In this document: positions 35,081-44,887 of the stretch, piece after piece
How the letters are laid out: every line of letters starts with the position of its first letter
Numbering within the stretch: position 1 is the stretch's first letter
Source of the DNA: Buttiauxella gaviniae ATCC 51604
GTDB lineage: Bacteria; Pseudomonadota; Gammaproteobacteria; Enterobacterales; Enterobacteriaceae
Length of the DNA stretch: 64,000 bases
NCBI RefSeq assembly: GCF_001654835.1
Contig: NZ_LXEP01000026.1
Location: forward strand, 124,001-188,000
Reading direction: 5' to 3'
Notes under the pieces: model-generated
The model's input: only the letters and a program-made list of their open reading frames with translations
Database searches by the model: none
Told to the model about the DNA's origin: nothing
Made by a program: the position numbers and the translations under genes

Positions 35081-35134
35081 TTCCCTGAACTTCCCCTAAT
35101 AATCGGCTACGGGATCTTTCTGAAGGAGAAAACC

Positions 35135-36268
35135 ATGTTCGACTTAATCCTGCGCAACGCGTGTCTGGTGGATGACACCGTTATCGACATCGCGTTGAAG
35201 GACGGAAAAATTGCCGCACTTGGCGAAATTACGGGTGAGGCGAAAGAAGTGCGCCAGCTCAATGGCGAATATTATGTCAGTGCAGGCTGGATTGATTCTC
35301 ACGTCCACTGCTACCAAAAATCCCCGATTTATCACGACGACCCTGACAGCATCGGTATAAATACTGGCGTCACTACGGTTGTTGATGCCGGGAGCACTGG
35401 TGCTGATGATATTGATGAGTTTTACGAGCTGACTCGCAAAGCGACGACGGATGTTTACGCGTTACTGAACATTTCCCGCGTTGGGCTGATTGCGCAGAAC
35501 GAACTGTCGGATATGGCGAATATCGACAAAGTCGCCGTGCGTGACGCGGTAAAGCGCCATCCTGGTTTTATCGTCGGCATCAAAGCGCGCATGAGCAGCA
35601 GCGTCGTCGGTGCCAACGGCATTAAACCACTGGAGCGAGCGAAAGAAATCCAGCGCGAAAACGGTGATTTGCCGCTGATGGTACACATTGGTAATAACCC
35701 GCCAGACCTCGACGAAATTGCCGATTTGCTGACAACTGGCGACATCATTACCCACTGCTACAACGGCAAACCGAACCGCATTCTGACGCCTGCCGGTGAA
35801 TTGCGAGCGTCCATTTCCAACGCTATACAACGTGGCGTACGTCTCGATGTGGGACACGGCTCCGCCAGTTTCAGCTTTGAAGTGGCGAAAATCGCCATCA
35901 GCAAAGGGATTCTGCCACACACCATTAGCTCCGATATTTACTGCCGCAACCGCATTAACGGCCCGGTGCATAGCCTTGGCGTGGTGATGTCTAAATTCCT
36001 CTCCATTGGTATGTCACTTCCACAAGTAATTGATTGTGTTACCGCTCATGCCGCCGATGGTTTACGCCTGGGCAGTAAAGGGCGCTTGTCCGTTGGCCTT
36101 GATGGCGACCTGACCATTTTTACTCAACGCCGCCAGCCGACGGTCTTTACCGACTCAGAAAGCCAGACTCTCCAGGGTGAACAACTGCTGGTGGCACTTG
36201 CCGCCGTTCGCGCCGGGAAGTGGTTTGTTACCGAACAAGGGAAGGAAGAACATGTCTTCGATTTATGA
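35135..36268 (+). CDS. Amidohydrolase/deacetylase-family metallohydrolase
   Basis: 377 residues, TIM-barrel amidohydrolase with a binuclear metal site. HVH is at residues 56-58, the probable carboxylated Lys150 in GIKARMS, His184 in MVHIG, His207 in THCYNG and Asp267 in SSDIY. It should remove an acyl group or open a ring on a substrate taken up by the preceding system. It starts after AAGGAGAA. Its 3' end overlaps the ammonia-lyase gene by 17 bases. Confidence 0.87.
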   Translation: MFDLILRNACLVDDTVIDIALKDGKIAALGEITGEAKEVRQLNGEYYVSAGWIDSHVHCYQKSPIYHDDPDSIGINTGVTTVVDAGSTGADDIDEFYELTRKATTDVYALLNISRVGLIAQNELSDMANIDKVAVRDAVKRHPGFIVGIKARMSSSVVGANGIKPLERAKEIQRENGDLPLMVHIGNNPPDLDEIADLLTTGDIITHCYNGKPNRILTPAGELRASISNAIQRGVRLDVGHGSASFSFEVAKIAISKGILPHTISSDIYCRNRINGPVHSLGVVMSKFLSIGMSLPQVIDCVTAHAADGLRLGSKGRLSVGLDGDLTIFTQRRQPTVFTDSESQTLQGEQLLVALAAVRAGKWFVTEQGKEEHVFDL

Positions 36269-37370
36269 GAAATACAATTTAAAACAAGTCATTAATGCCT
36301 CCGGCCGCATGACGGCGCTCGGTGTTTCTACCCCGCGCCCGGAAGTGGTCGAAGCTGTGACCACTGGCATGAATCATTACTTTGAAATGAAAGACCTGGT
36401 GAACAAAACCGGGGAATACATTGCTAAATTGCTCGATGTAGAAGGCGCGACAGTTGTCTCTTGTGCATCAGCGGGGATCGCGCAATCCGTGGCGGCTGTA
36501 CTGGTAAAAGACAACGCCTGGCTGATTGAAAACTTGCACGCCGCACCCCTTCAAAACAACGAGATCGTGCTGCCGAAAGGCCACAACGTGAACTTCGGCG
36601 CACCGGTTGGCACCATGGTGAATCTCGGTGGCGGCAAAGTGGTTGAAGCGGGTTACGCCAACGAATGTTCAGCCGACCAACTGGCAGCGGCAATTTCCCC
36701 GCGCACCGCCGCGATTCTGTATATCAAATCGCACCACTCGGTACAGAAAAGCATGCTTAGCGTTGAGCAGGCCGTGGTCGTGGCGCGCAAACATAACCTG
36801 CCGCTGATTGTTGATGCTGCCGCAGAAGAAGATTTGCAGTGCTACTACCGTGCGGGTGCGGATCTGGTGATTTACAGCGGCGCGAAAGCGATTGAAGGGC
36901 CAACCAGCGGTCTGGTGATTGGCAAAACGCAGTACGTTGAATGGGTAAAACTCCAAACCGGCGGTATTGGCCGTGCCATGAAAGTCGGCAAAGAGGGCAT
37001 TCTCGGCCTGACCTGCGCCATCGAACACTATTTAACGGCAGCCAAAGCAAGCGGCGCACAGATGGTCGAAAAAATGACGCCGTTTATCGAGAGCCTCAAC
37101 ACCCTTGATGGCGTGAGTGCACGTGTAGTGTGGGATGCTGCAGGGCGTGATATTGCACGTACCGAGATTAAGTTCGATGAAGCAGTTATCGGCATCAGCA
37201 CCAGCGAGCTGGTGAGCGCGTTGAAACAGGGCGATTATGCGATTTTCTTCCGTGGCTACAAAGCCAACGAAGGGATTATCGAAGCCGATGTGCGTAGCGT
37301 CAGCCCGCAGCAGTTAGAGATCATTTATCACTGCATTAACGCACTGGTAAGCAAGGAGAAGCAGGTATGA
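36252..37370 (+). CDS. DgaE-type pyridoxal-phosphate ammonia-lyase
   Basis: 372 residues of the SelA-like fold-type I family, close in kind to DgaE, D-glucosaminate-6-phosphate ammonia-lyase of Salmonella. PLP lysine is Lys212 in YSGAKAIEGPTSG; the aspartate of the cofactor site is in LIVDAAAEED. The expected product is 2-keto-3-deoxy-6-phosphogluconate plus ammonia. ATG at 36252 has AAGGAAG upstream; the longer frame from 36177 lies inside the amidohydrolase gene. It overlaps the aldolase gene by four bases. Confidence 0.87.
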   Translation: MSSIYEKYNLKQVINASGRMTALGVSTPRPEVVEAVTTGMNHYFEMKDLVNKTGEYIAKLLDVEGATVVSCASAGIAQSVAAVLVKDNAWLIENLHAAPLQNNEIVLPKGHNVNFGAPVGTMVNLGGGKVVEAGYANECSADQLAAAISPRTAAILYIKSHHSVQKSMLSVEQAVVVARKHNLPLIVDAAAEEDLQCYYRAGADLVIYSGAKAIEGPTSGLVIGKTQYVEWVKLQTGGIGRAMKVGKEGILGLTCAIEHYLTAAKASGAQMVEKMTPFIESLNTLDGVSARVVWDAAGRDIARTEIKFDEAVIGISTSELVSALKQGDYAIFFRGYKANEGIIEADVRSVSPQQLEIIYHCINALVSKEKQV

Positions 37371-38107
37371 AACTGACCCCGAATTTTTACCGCGACCGTG
37401 CATGCCTGAACGTGCTGGCGGGCTCGAAAGAGAACGCGAAAGAGATTTATGACGCCGCAGAAGGCCATGTGTTGGTCGGCGTGCTTTCTAAAAATTACCC
37501 GGATGTGGCAACTGCCGTGGCGGATATGCGCGAGTATGCGGCGCTTATCGACAATGCGTTGTCCGTTGGCCTCGGCGCGGGTGACCCAAACCAGTCGGCA
37601 ATGGTGAGTGAAATCTCCCGCCATGTGCAGCCGCAGCATGTAAACCAGGTGTTTACCGGGGTGGGTGCAAGCCGCGCGTTGCTTGGGCAAAATGAAAGCG
37701 TGGTCAATGGCCTGGTTTCTCCAACGGGAATGGTAGGGATGGTGAAAATATCCACCGGTCCGCTAAGCTCAGTCTCCTCTGACGGGATTGTGCCGGTAGA
37801 TACCGCTATCGCGTTGCTTAAAGATATGGGCGGCAGCTCAATCAAATATTTCCCGATGGATGGCCTGAAATACCGTGATGAGTTCCGCGCGGTAGCGCTG
37901 GCTTGTGCAAAACACGATTTCTGGCTGGAGCCGACTGGTGGGATCGATCTTGAGAACTACGAAGAAATCCTGAAGATCGCGCTGGATGCGGGAGTGAGTA
38001 AGATCATTCCGCATATTTACAGCTCAATTATTGATAAAGCGAGCGGTAATACGCGTCCGGAAGATGTGCGTACTTTGCTGGACATGACGAAGAAGTTAGT
38101 TGGCTAA
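37367..38107 (+). CDS. DgaF-type 2-dehydro-3-deoxy-phosphogluconate aldolase
   Basis: 246 residues. The KDGP aldolase of the DgaF type, which splits 2-keto-3-deoxy-6-phosphogluconate to pyruvate and glyceraldehyde 3-phosphate. The active-site region with lysine is SIKYFPMDGLKYRDEF; LEPTGGIDLENYEEIL and IIPHIYSSIIDKASG are further conserved stretches. ATGA overlap with the ammonia-lyase gene shows tight coupling of the two steps. Confidence 0.87.
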   Translation: MKLTPNFYRDRACLNVLAGSKENAKEIYDAAEGHVLVGVLSKNYPDVATAVADMREYAALIDNALSVGLGAGDPNQSAMVSEISRHVQPQHVNQVFTGVGASRALLGQNESVVNGLVSPTGMVGMVKISTGPLSSVSSDGIVPVDTAIALLKDMGGSSIKYFPMDGLKYRDEFRAVALACAKHDFWLEPTGGIDLENYEEILKIALDAGVSKIIPHIYSSIIDKASGNTRPEDVRTLLDMTKKLVG

Positions 38108-38132
38108 AACCTGATAACAATGAGGATCATCA

Positions 38133-39239
38133 ATGCCCGCAACACAAACGCAATTCGCCTGGGTAGGTACCTACAACCCAAATGGTGAAGGAATTTACCG
38201 TTTTCATGTCGATGCCGAAACCGGTGCGCTGACCCGCAAAACGCTGGTCAGTGAACTGCCAAATGCCGCGCAGCTCACCGCCTCGAAAGAGGGTAAAACG
38301 CTGTATGTGGCATGCGAAACTGAAAACGGTGTGATTGCAGCATTGCGTGTTGGGGATGATGGCAATCTTACTGAACTTAATCAGGTTTCATCGGGCGGAG
38401 CGGGGGCGGTCTATCTCACGCTCACGCCGAACGAGCGGCATTTGCTGGTGGCGAATTACGGCAGCGGTTCCGTTGCCGTATTGCCCGTGAAGGGCGATGG
38501 CAACTTGGGCCAGGCCACGGATATTCAACAGGATACGGGGCCTACTGGCGCCAAAAAACCAGAAGCCGCCGTGGAAGGCAGTTTTGCGGCCAGCGGCCAC
38601 AGTGGCCCGCATGCACATATGATCGCCGCCGATCCCAGTGGTAAATTCGTCTTTACTACCGATCTTGGACTCGATCGGATCTATCAATATCGTTTCGATG
38701 AAACCCACGGCAAACTCACGCCAAACGATCCTCCCTTCATTGAGTCTTCATCGAAAGGATCCGGTCCGCGCCACTTTGTGTTCACCCCACAAGGGGATGG
38801 CCTGTGGCTGATTAACGAAGAGGCTTCTACGCTTACCCACTACCAACTTGATGTAGTCAAAGGAATCCTAACCGAGGGCGAGAGCATTTCCTCACTACCT
38901 AAGGGGTTCAAAGGAACCAACTTTGCTGCGGGTCTGGTGCTAAGTAAAGACGGGAAACAGCTATATGTGGCGAACCGTTTGCACAACAGCATCGGCCATT
39001 TCAGCGTTGCCGCGAATGGCAGGCTGGAGCTTGTGGAGCACGTCTGGACGCGGGGTGATTACCCGCGCACGCTAACGCTCGGCCATAATGAAAATTATCT
39101 GTACGTGATGAATCAGCGCAGCGATAACATCGCGCGTTTTTGCGTGGCGCAGCCGACTGGAAAACTGAATTTTGTTGAGGATTACATTGCGGTTGGCAGC
39201 CCGTCACAGATGGTTTTGACAGGTGCTGCGCCCGATTAA
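38133..39239 (+). CDS. Lactonase-family seven-bladed beta-propeller protein (YbhE-like)
   Basis: 368 residues with repeated blade motifs (GKTLYVACETENG, ERHLLVANYGSGSVAVLP, GKFVFTTDLGLDRIYQYRF, GKQLYVANRLHNSIGHFSV, ENYLYVMNQRSDNIARF). Same family as 6-phosphogluconolactonase Pgl/YbhE, cytoplasmic as there is no signal peptide. In this operon it probably opens a sugar lactone before or after deacylation. Ribosome-binding site GAGGAT. Confidence 0.85.
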   Translation: MPATQTQFAWVGTYNPNGEGIYRFHVDAETGALTRKTLVSELPNAAQLTASKEGKTLYVACETENGVIAALRVGDDGNLTELNQVSSGGAGAVYLTLTPNERHLLVANYGSGSVAVLPVKGDGNLGQATDIQQDTGPTGAKKPEAAVEGSFAASGHSGPHAHMIAADPSGKFVFTTDLGLDRIYQYRFDETHGKLTPNDPPFIESSSKGSGPRHFVFTPQGDGLWLINEEASTLTHYQLDVVKGILTEGESISSLPKGFKGTNFAAGLVLSKDGKQLYVANRLHNSIGHFSVAANGRLELVEHVWTRGDYPRTLTLGHNENYLYVMNQRSDNIARFCVAQPTGKLNFVEDYIAVGSPSQMVLTGAAPD

Positions 39240-39254
39240 CGAAAGGAAACGGCA

Positions 39255-41165
39255 GTGAGATTCCCAAACCAACGTCTGGCCCAACTGTTTGAAATGCTGC
39301 AAAACGAGACGCTGCTCCAGGATGAACTGGCGCGGCGATTATCAGTTTCTACCCGCACCGTGCGCGCGGATATCACTGCTTTAAATGCGCTGATGGTCGG
39401 GCATGGCGCGCAGTTTGTCCTCAATCGCGGAGCGGGGTATCAGCTCAATATTGCAGATCCGGCGCTGTATGAAGAACTCCAGCAGCAGCCTTCACGCCAG
39501 CTGCGTATTCCGCGCAACTCACCGGAGCGTGTGCACTATCTGGTAGTTCGTTTTCTGACGTCTGCCTTCTCATTAAAACTCGAGGATCTGGCCGAGGAGT
39601 GGTTTGTTAGCCGTGCGACATTGCAAAGCGATATGGCTGAGGTTCGTGATTGGCTGGCGCGCTACAACCTGACGATTGAAACCCGCCCGCGCCACGGAAT
39701 GAAGCTGTTTGGCAGTGAAATGTCGGTGCGTGCTTGTCTGACCGATCTGCTTTGGAAACTCACGCAGGAAGATTGCGAAAATCCACTGCTGACTGAAGAA
39801 GTGCTCAATGCAGGCGTGCCAGAACAACTGGCGGCAGAACTGCACAATTGTTTTACGCGCTGCCGTATCCGCCTGACTGACGAAGGTGAACAGTTTATCC
39901 GTTTATATTGCGCCGTTGCGGTTCGCCGTATCAGTGAAGGTTATCCGCTGCCGGAATTTAGCGCCGACAATGTAGACGAAGCTGTGCGTGAAGCCGCAAA
40001 ACAAATCACCGTACTGTTACAGAAGCTTGCCGGTAAAGCGCTTTCCGAGGCGGAAGAACAATGGCTGCAAGTTCATATTGCCTCGCGCCAGGTGCAAGCA
40101 GTGGCTGCGAGCGCTATCAGTGCTGACGACGATGAAGCGCTGGTGAATTACATTCTGAGCTTTATCAACAACAACTATAACTACAACCTACTAACCGATA
40201 AGCAGCTTCATGCTGATTTGCTCACGCATATCAAAACTATGATTACCCGTGTGCGCTATCAGATAAATATTCCTAATCCCCTGCTAGGCAATATTAAACA
40301 GCACTACCCGATGGCTTATGACATGACGCTTGCGGCGGTGTCGAGCTGGGGGAAATACACGCCTTATGTGATTAGCGAAAACGAAATTGGTTTCCTGGTG
40401 CTGCATATTGGTGTGGGGCTTGAGCGGCACTACAACATTGGTTATCAGCGCCATCCACGCGTGCTGTTGGTTTGTGATACCGGGAACTCAACGGTACGCA
40501 TGATTCAGGCGATGCTGCTGCGTAAATATCCCCAAATTGAGGTCACGCGGATCATTTCCCTGCGAGATTATGAACAACTCGACGGCGTGGAAGAGGATTT
40601 TGTTATTTCCACGGCGCGCATTAGCGATAAACAAAAGCCCACTGTGGTGGTGGCGCCATTCCCGACCGAGTACCAACTTGAGCAGTTGGGCAAACTGGTG
40701 CTGGTGGACCGCACGCGCCCATACATGCTGGAAAAATTCTTTGATGCCAGCCATTTCCGCGTTGTTGATGAGCCGATGACTCAGCAGGAGTTGTTCAGCA
40801 CGCTTTGCCAGCAGCTTGAACGAGAAGGCAATGTTGCTGCTGATTTTTATCCGTCTGTGGTCGAGCGCGAGGCTATTGTCAGCACCGTGCTGGGTGAGGG
40901 GATTGCACTGCCTCACTCATTGGGGCTGATGGCGAACAAAACCGTGGTGTACACCGTGCTTGCACCACAAGGTATTCGCTGGGGAGATGAGACGGCGCAC
41001 GTCATCTTCCTGCTAGCAATCAGCAAAAGTGAGTATGAAGAGGCGATGGCGATTTACGATTTATTCGTGACTTTCCTGCGCGAAAGGGCGATGCCGCGTT
41101 TACGCGATAGTAAGAATTTTGAGGAGTTTAAAGCAGTAGCAATGGATTGTTTGAGCAGATTTTAA
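39255..41165 (+). CDS. BglG/MtlR-family PTS-responsive transcription activator
   Basis: 636 residues. Domains in order: N-terminal winged HTH (~1-60, LSVSTRTVRADITALNALM), a second HTH-like region with PRD1 (~90-280), PRD2 (~290-395), an EIIB-Gat-like domain with Cys407 in LLVCDTGNST, and an EIIA-Fru-like domain with His554 in EGIALPHSLG. Such activators are switched by phosphoryl transfer from HPr and from the cognate EIIB. GTG start with AAGGAAA upstream. It is the last gene of the locus and the only regulator with a DNA-binding domain. Confidence 0.87.
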   Translation: MRFPNQRLAQLFEMLQNETLLQDELARRLSVSTRTVRADITALNALMVGHGAQFVLNRGAGYQLNIADPALYEELQQQPSRQLRIPRNSPERVHYLVVRFLTSAFSLKLEDLAEEWFVSRATLQSDMAEVRDWLARYNLTIETRPRHGMKLFGSEMSVRACLTDLLWKLTQEDCENPLLTEEVLNAGVPEQLAAELHNCFTRCRIRLTDEGEQFIRLYCAVAVRRISEGYPLPEFSADNVDEAVREAAKQITVLLQKLAGKALSEAEEQWLQVHIASRQVQAVAASAISADDDEALVNYILSFINNNYNYNLLTDKQLHADLLTHIKTMITRVRYQINIPNPLLGNIKQHYPMAYDMTLAAVSSWGKYTPYVISENEIGFLVLHIGVGLERHYNIGYQRHPRVLLVCDTGNSTVRMIQAMLLRKYPQIEVTRIISLRDYEQLDGVEEDFVISTARISDKQKPTVVVAPFPTEYQLEQLGKLVLVDRTRPYMLEKFFDASHFRVVDEPMTQQELFSTLCQQLEREGNVAADFYPSVVEREAIVSTVLGEGIALPHSLGLMANKTVVYTVLAPQGIRWGDETAHVIFLLAISKSEYEEAMAIYDLFVTFLRERAMPRLRDSKNFEEFKAVAMDCLSRF

Positions 41166-41172
41166 GGCTAAT

Positions 41173-41196
41173 ACCCTCTCCCGTATGGGAGAGGGT
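41173..41196. terminator. CCCTCTCCC-type hairpin between the activator gene and dolP
   Basis: ACCCTCTCCC GTAT GGGAGAGGGT, perfect 10-bp stem between convergent genes; no U tract. Related to the hairpins at 12448 and 18774. Confidence 0.6.
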
Positions 41197-41201
41197 GAGT
41201 A

Positions 41202-41777
41202 TTACTTCAGCATCGTAAACGCGGTCGTCACATGCTTCACACCGCTGACGCGGCTGGCAATATCTGCCGCAGCTTTGGCTTCTCTGTCAGTGACTAAACC
41301 TAACAGGAACACTTCGCTGTTCTCGGTAGTGACTTTCACATTCGTCGATTTTACCTGGTCGCTTGCCAGCAGTTGCGAGCGCACTTTGGTCGTTATCCAG
41401 GTATCGTTAGACGCCGTTCCCAGGCCAATTGGCGCCATGTTACGGATTTCGTTATACACTTCTGTGGTGCCATCAACGCCTAACGCAATCTGTTTGGCAC
41501 GCGATGAGAGTTCGGAGTTAGGCGACTGCCCAACCAACAGCACTTTGCCTTGGTACGCACTCACGTTGATACGCGTTTCTTTCTTGATTTGCTCGTCTTT
41601 GCCGAGCGCGCTATTTACGCGCAATTCCAGCGTACCATCATCAACCTGAGTACCGACTGTGCGCGGATCTGTCGCCGTTTTAGTGGCGACTGCTGCGGTA
41701 CCCACGACTGCGGCAGCAACACATCCTTGTAGAAGTAGTGCGGTAATAAGGACTGCAAGTGGCTTATATGCCTTCAT
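41202..41777 (-). CDS. dolP: DolP (YraP), outer-membrane lipoprotein with two BON domains
   Basis: 191 residues. Lipobox LLLQGC (Cys19) marks an outer-membrane lipoprotein. Two BON domains follow (LRVNSALGKDEQIKKETRINVSAYQGKVLLVGQ and ITTKVRSQLLASDQVKSTNVKVTTENSEVFLLG). In E. coli DolP supports membrane integrity and cell separation at the division site. It starts nine bases downstream of diaA on the minus strand. Confidence 0.95.
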   Translation of the reverse strand: MKAYKPLAVLITALLLQGCVAAAVVGTAAVATKTATDPRTVGTQVDDGTLELRVNSALGKDEQIKKETRINVSAYQGKVLLVGQSPNSELSSRAKQIALGVDGTTEVYNEIRNMAPIGLGTASNDTWITTKVRSQLLASDQVKSTNVKVTTENSEVFLLGLVTDREAKAAADIASRVSGVKHVTTAFTMLK

Positions 41778-41786
41778 CTGTACTCC

Positions 41787-42377
41787 TTAATCGTCCTGGT
41801 GAGGGAATAACGTATTATCAATCAGATCGCATAAGCAGTTTACCGTCAGCATATGCATTTCCTGAATGCGCGCGCTGCGGTGAGAAGGGATGCGAATTTC
41901 CACATCCTGTGGCCCTAATAGCCCGGCCAATTCCCCGCCATCGTAACCAGTTAGTGCAACAATAGTCATATCGCGCGTGACGGCGGCTTCTACCGCTTTG
42001 ACGATATCACGACTGTTTCCGCGGGTCGAAATGGCGAGTAAAACATCACCGGTTTGACCGAGGGCACGTACTTGTTTTGCATACACTTCTTCGTGTAAAC
42101 GATCATTTGCGATCGCGGTTAAGACCACATTATCAGCATTAAGTGCAATAGCAGGTAAACTCGGTCGCTCAGTTTCAAAGCGGTTGATCATACTGGCGGC
42201 AAAATGTTGGGCGTTGGCCGCAGACGTGCCGTTGCCACAGCAAAGGATTTTATTGCCGTTAAGCAGAGACTGAACCAGTGTCATTGCTGCACGGGAGATA
42301 GCATCTGGCAGAGCTTCCGCTGCGGCAATCTGGGTTTGAATACTTTCCGTGAAGCAGACTTTGATTCTTTCGAGCAC
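41787..42377 (-). CDS. diaA: DiaA, DnaA initiator-associating protein
   Basis: 196 residues of the SIS phosphosugar-binding fold. DiaA forms tetramers that hold several DnaA molecules at the replication origin and promote timely initiation. [23 protein letters not shown] and [18 protein letters not shown] are the SIS signatures. It lies between yraN and dolP as in E. coli. Confidence 0.95.
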   Translation of the reverse strand: MLERIKVCFTESIQTQIAAAEALPDAISRAAMTLVQSLLNGNKILCCGNGTSAANAQHFAASMINRFETERPSLPAIALNADNVVLTAIANDRLHEEVYAKQVRALGQTGDVLLAISTRGNSRDIVKAVEAAVTRDMTIVALTGYDGGELAGLLGPQDVEIRIPSHRSARIQEMHMLTVNCLCDLIDNTLFPHQDD

Positions 42378-42396
42378 GTTAGTTTACCTGGTTACT

Positions 42397-42792
42397 TTAA
42401 ACATCTGCGGTGAACGCGTTGGTTAACCACTCTATTTCATTGCCGGTGAAGGCTAACACATCGAAACGGCAATCCACAGTATCAAAACTTCCTGATGTGC
42501 GGGCTAACCAATACGAAGCAGTGTGTAATAATTTTTGTTGCTTACGGCGAGTGATGCTTGCGGCGGCATCACCGAAGTGGTTTGAGCGGCGGTATCGCAC
42601 TTCTACGAAGACGATAACGCTGCCGTGTTTCATGATGAGGTCGATTTCGCCGCCGCGAGAATGGACGTTTGCGGCGATGAAACGCAGTCCATTGCGTTCA
42701 AGAAAGCGGCGCGCTTCTAATTCGTAGCGCGCGCCAGCTTGTTGTCGGGTCAGGATGCCGGAACGATTTGACCTTGACTGAATTGCAGCCAA
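42397..42792 (-). CDS. yraN: YraN, UPF0102 endonuclease-like protein
   Basis: 131 residues with the restriction-endonuclease-like pattern GGEIDLIM...VFVEVRYR (D..E.K/R-type core) followed by CRFDVLAF. The protein is widely conserved; activity is not established. Its 5' end overlaps lpoA by 43 bases, so the two are translationally linked. Confidence 0.93.
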   Translation of the reverse strand: MAAIQSRSNRSGILTRQQAGARYELEARRFLERNGLRFIAANVHSRGGEIDLIMKHGSVIVFVEVRYRRSNHFGDAAASITRRKQQKLLHTASYWLARTSGSFDTVDCRFDVLAFTGNEIEWLTNAFTADV

Positions 42793-44825
42793 TTTAACTT
42801 CCTGTTAATGACACAATCCTGGGTTGCAGAAAGCGTGCCGGTATTGCCATTCACCTGATAGCCAGGGACCTGGCGGATTTGAGAGAAGTGATTTGCCAGT
42901 GACCACGCGTCCACGCCCATGGCGTAAAGACGTGCCAGTGAGTAATCGTTATTTACGCTACCCAGCGCTTGCTGCATCAGCGATGGGTTGTTGCCGGCAA
43001 GCATCGGGATTTCACTGAACTGCAAGCCTTCCATTTCCAGACGGAAATCCGGGCCACTTACACCCTGAGAGCTGCGCGAGCTGGCATACAGTTGCGCTGG
43101 GCTGCGGCTGCCGGTACGCATGGCGATCATTGGTTTGATCAATGCGACTTCATCTGACGTTGCAACGATGTAGGCTGCATCTACGCCGCCGGAAGTACCA
43201 CCCGTAATTTGTGCATCTGTTGGTGGAGCCGGAATTGTCAGCCCACCAATGGTCACAGCTTCCGGTTGAGCGGCTGCGGCGTTAACCGGAGTGCCGCTCA
43301 GCGCGATACCTGAACCGCTGTTAATCCCTTGTTTTAGCTCAGCAGTTGAACCGAACTTCTGCTGTAGTACCGTGCCACCACCGAGTTTCAGCCATTCATC
43401 GGCAAAAGCTTTAGTGACGCGATCGCCGAGGGCGCTACGCGGAACCAACAATAGCGGAGCACGGTGGCCTTGCTGCCAGATATGGTCGGCTGCATCACGC
43501 GCTTCATCTTCTGGCGACAGGGCGAAATAGCAGATATTTGCACGGTTCTGCACGTTTTCTGGTTGGTTAAGCGCCAGGATATTCAACGGGGAAGTTGTTG
43601 TTGCTAACTGATCGACGTTGTTTTTAAGCAATGGACCGACAACAATCGTTGCGCCATCTTGCTGGGCCTGAGCGAGTATCTGAGCCAGCGGTTGTGTGGT
43701 GGTGTCGTAGACTTTAATTTCCGCAGCCGGATTGGCTGGAGCTGCGGCAGCGGCAGCTGGCTGTGTTTGCGCAGCCGCTTGCGGGGCCGGAGCTGTTGGC
43801 GTTGCGTCAGGCTGTTGAGTTAAATCATCAACCGATGCCGCAGCCGGGCTTGCAACCATATTTGGATCCGCAGGTTTCGGCAATGCGGCCTGAGTGGTGT
43901 CAACCGGTTGCCCGTTGGTATCAGCAACCTGCGCCGGAGCCGTAGTCTGTGCGACTGGTGCGGAGCCCATATTTTTCGCCGCTTCAAAACCTTGCTGGAT
44001 AGTGCGACCAAATACAGCGGCCTGGCCACTTAATGGCAGCAACAGGGCGATTTTTTCAGTAGAGGCAGGTTTGTAATTCTGCATATTACTGAGCTGAGCT
44101 GGCAGCGTTTTCGCACCTGGGTTTTGCGGGTAACGCGTTTGCCAGTCTTTAATACCGGCTTTCAGCATTTCGGGATCGTTACGGTTATCGTTCCAGACGC
44201 GTTGCAGATCCAGCCAGCCTTGCAGCGTGTTTTCGTCGGCATTAATGACCAGCGAATTCATCTGCTCCGGGGTCATCTGAGACAGTGCCTGCCATGTACC
44301 GTCGATATTCTTCTGATGCGCAGGGCCAGTCAGCATTGGCTCTTGTGCAATATACGCGCGCAGCAGGTCAAGCGATGGGCGGTTCTGGCTTGCGTCGATA
44401 ACTGCCTGGTAGTAGCGAGTTTGCTGGTTTTTATTGAGTGTAGAAAGCTCGATTTTGCTCAGGCGCGCGTTGGCGTCAGCAAAATCCTTCTGGGCAACTT
44501 TCACCTCGACTGCCAGTAACTTCTGCTCACGCACCTGCTCTTCATTCATCTCTTTTGGCAGTTGATTGTAGAGATCAACGGCTTGCTGAGTTTTGCCTTC
44601 TTTTAACAGCGCATGAATGGCGAGTAATTGCCAGGTGGTCTTGCTATCATCGCTACTTTGCTGCATTTGTTGCAGGTAATACGCTGAATCAGCAGTCGCC
44701 TCGCCCTGAATATGGGCAGCAGACTGGTCTGGTGCTTTAGTTGTACAGCCGGCGAATATTAGCGCGGCCAACATAACAGGCAGACAACGCCCGGCTTTAG
44801 AACGAATAAATTTAGACGGTACCAT
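42750..44825 (-). CDS. lpoA: LpoA, outer-membrane lipoprotein activator of PBP1A
   Basis: 691 residues. Lipobox LIFAGC follows a signal peptide. The N-terminal ~250 residues are TPR-like helices. A Pro/Ala/Gln-rich linker (roughly 290-370, with runs such as [19 protein letters not shown]) precedes a periplasmic-binding-protein-like domain. LpoA reaches through the periplasm and activates the peptidoglycan synthase PBP1A. It is divergent from rsmI, with only 62 bases between the two starts. Confidence 0.95.
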   Translation of the reverse strand: MVPSKFIRSKAGRCLPVMLAALIFAGCTTKAPDQSAAHIQGEATADSAYYLQQMQQSSDDSKTTWQLLAIHALLKEGKTQQAVDLYNQLPKEMNEEQVREQKLLAVEVKVAQKDFADANARLSKIELSTLNKNQQTRYYQAVIDASQNRPSLDLLRAYIAQEPMLTGPAHQKNIDGTWQALSQMTPEQMNSLVINADENTLQGWLDLQRVWNDNRNDPEMLKAGIKDWQTRYPQNPGAKTLPAQLSNMQNYKPASTEKIALLLPLSGQAAVFGRTIQQGFEAAKNMGSAPVAQTTAPAQVADTNGQPVDTTQAALPKPADPNMVASPAAASVDDLTQQPDATPTAPAPQAAAQTQPAAAAAAPANPAAEIKVYDTTTQPLAQILAQAQQDGATIVVGPLLKNNVDQLATTTSPLNILALNQPENVQNRANICYFALSPEDEARDAADHIWQQGHRAPLLLVPRSALGDRVTKAFADEWLKLGGGTVLQQKFGSTAELKQGINSGSGIALSGTPVNAAAAQPEAVTIGGLTIPAPPTDAQITGGTSGGVDAAYIVATSDEVALIKPMIAMRTGSRSPAQLYASSRSSQGVSGPDFRLEMEGLQFSEIPMLAGNNPSLMQQALGSVNNDYSLARLYAMGVDAWSLANHFSQIRQVPGYQVNGNTGTLSATQDCVINRKLNWLQFSQGQIVPAS

Positions 44826-44887
44826 TCTGTATCCAGTGTAATTTTTATCTCAGTGTTCAATATTAAATCGGCAATACGGATGAAACA

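Noticed and set aside
41185-41649. 154-residue open frame on the plus strand
   Set aside because: It is antisense to dolP, whose lipobox and BON domains are certain; the frame is a by-product of codon bias.
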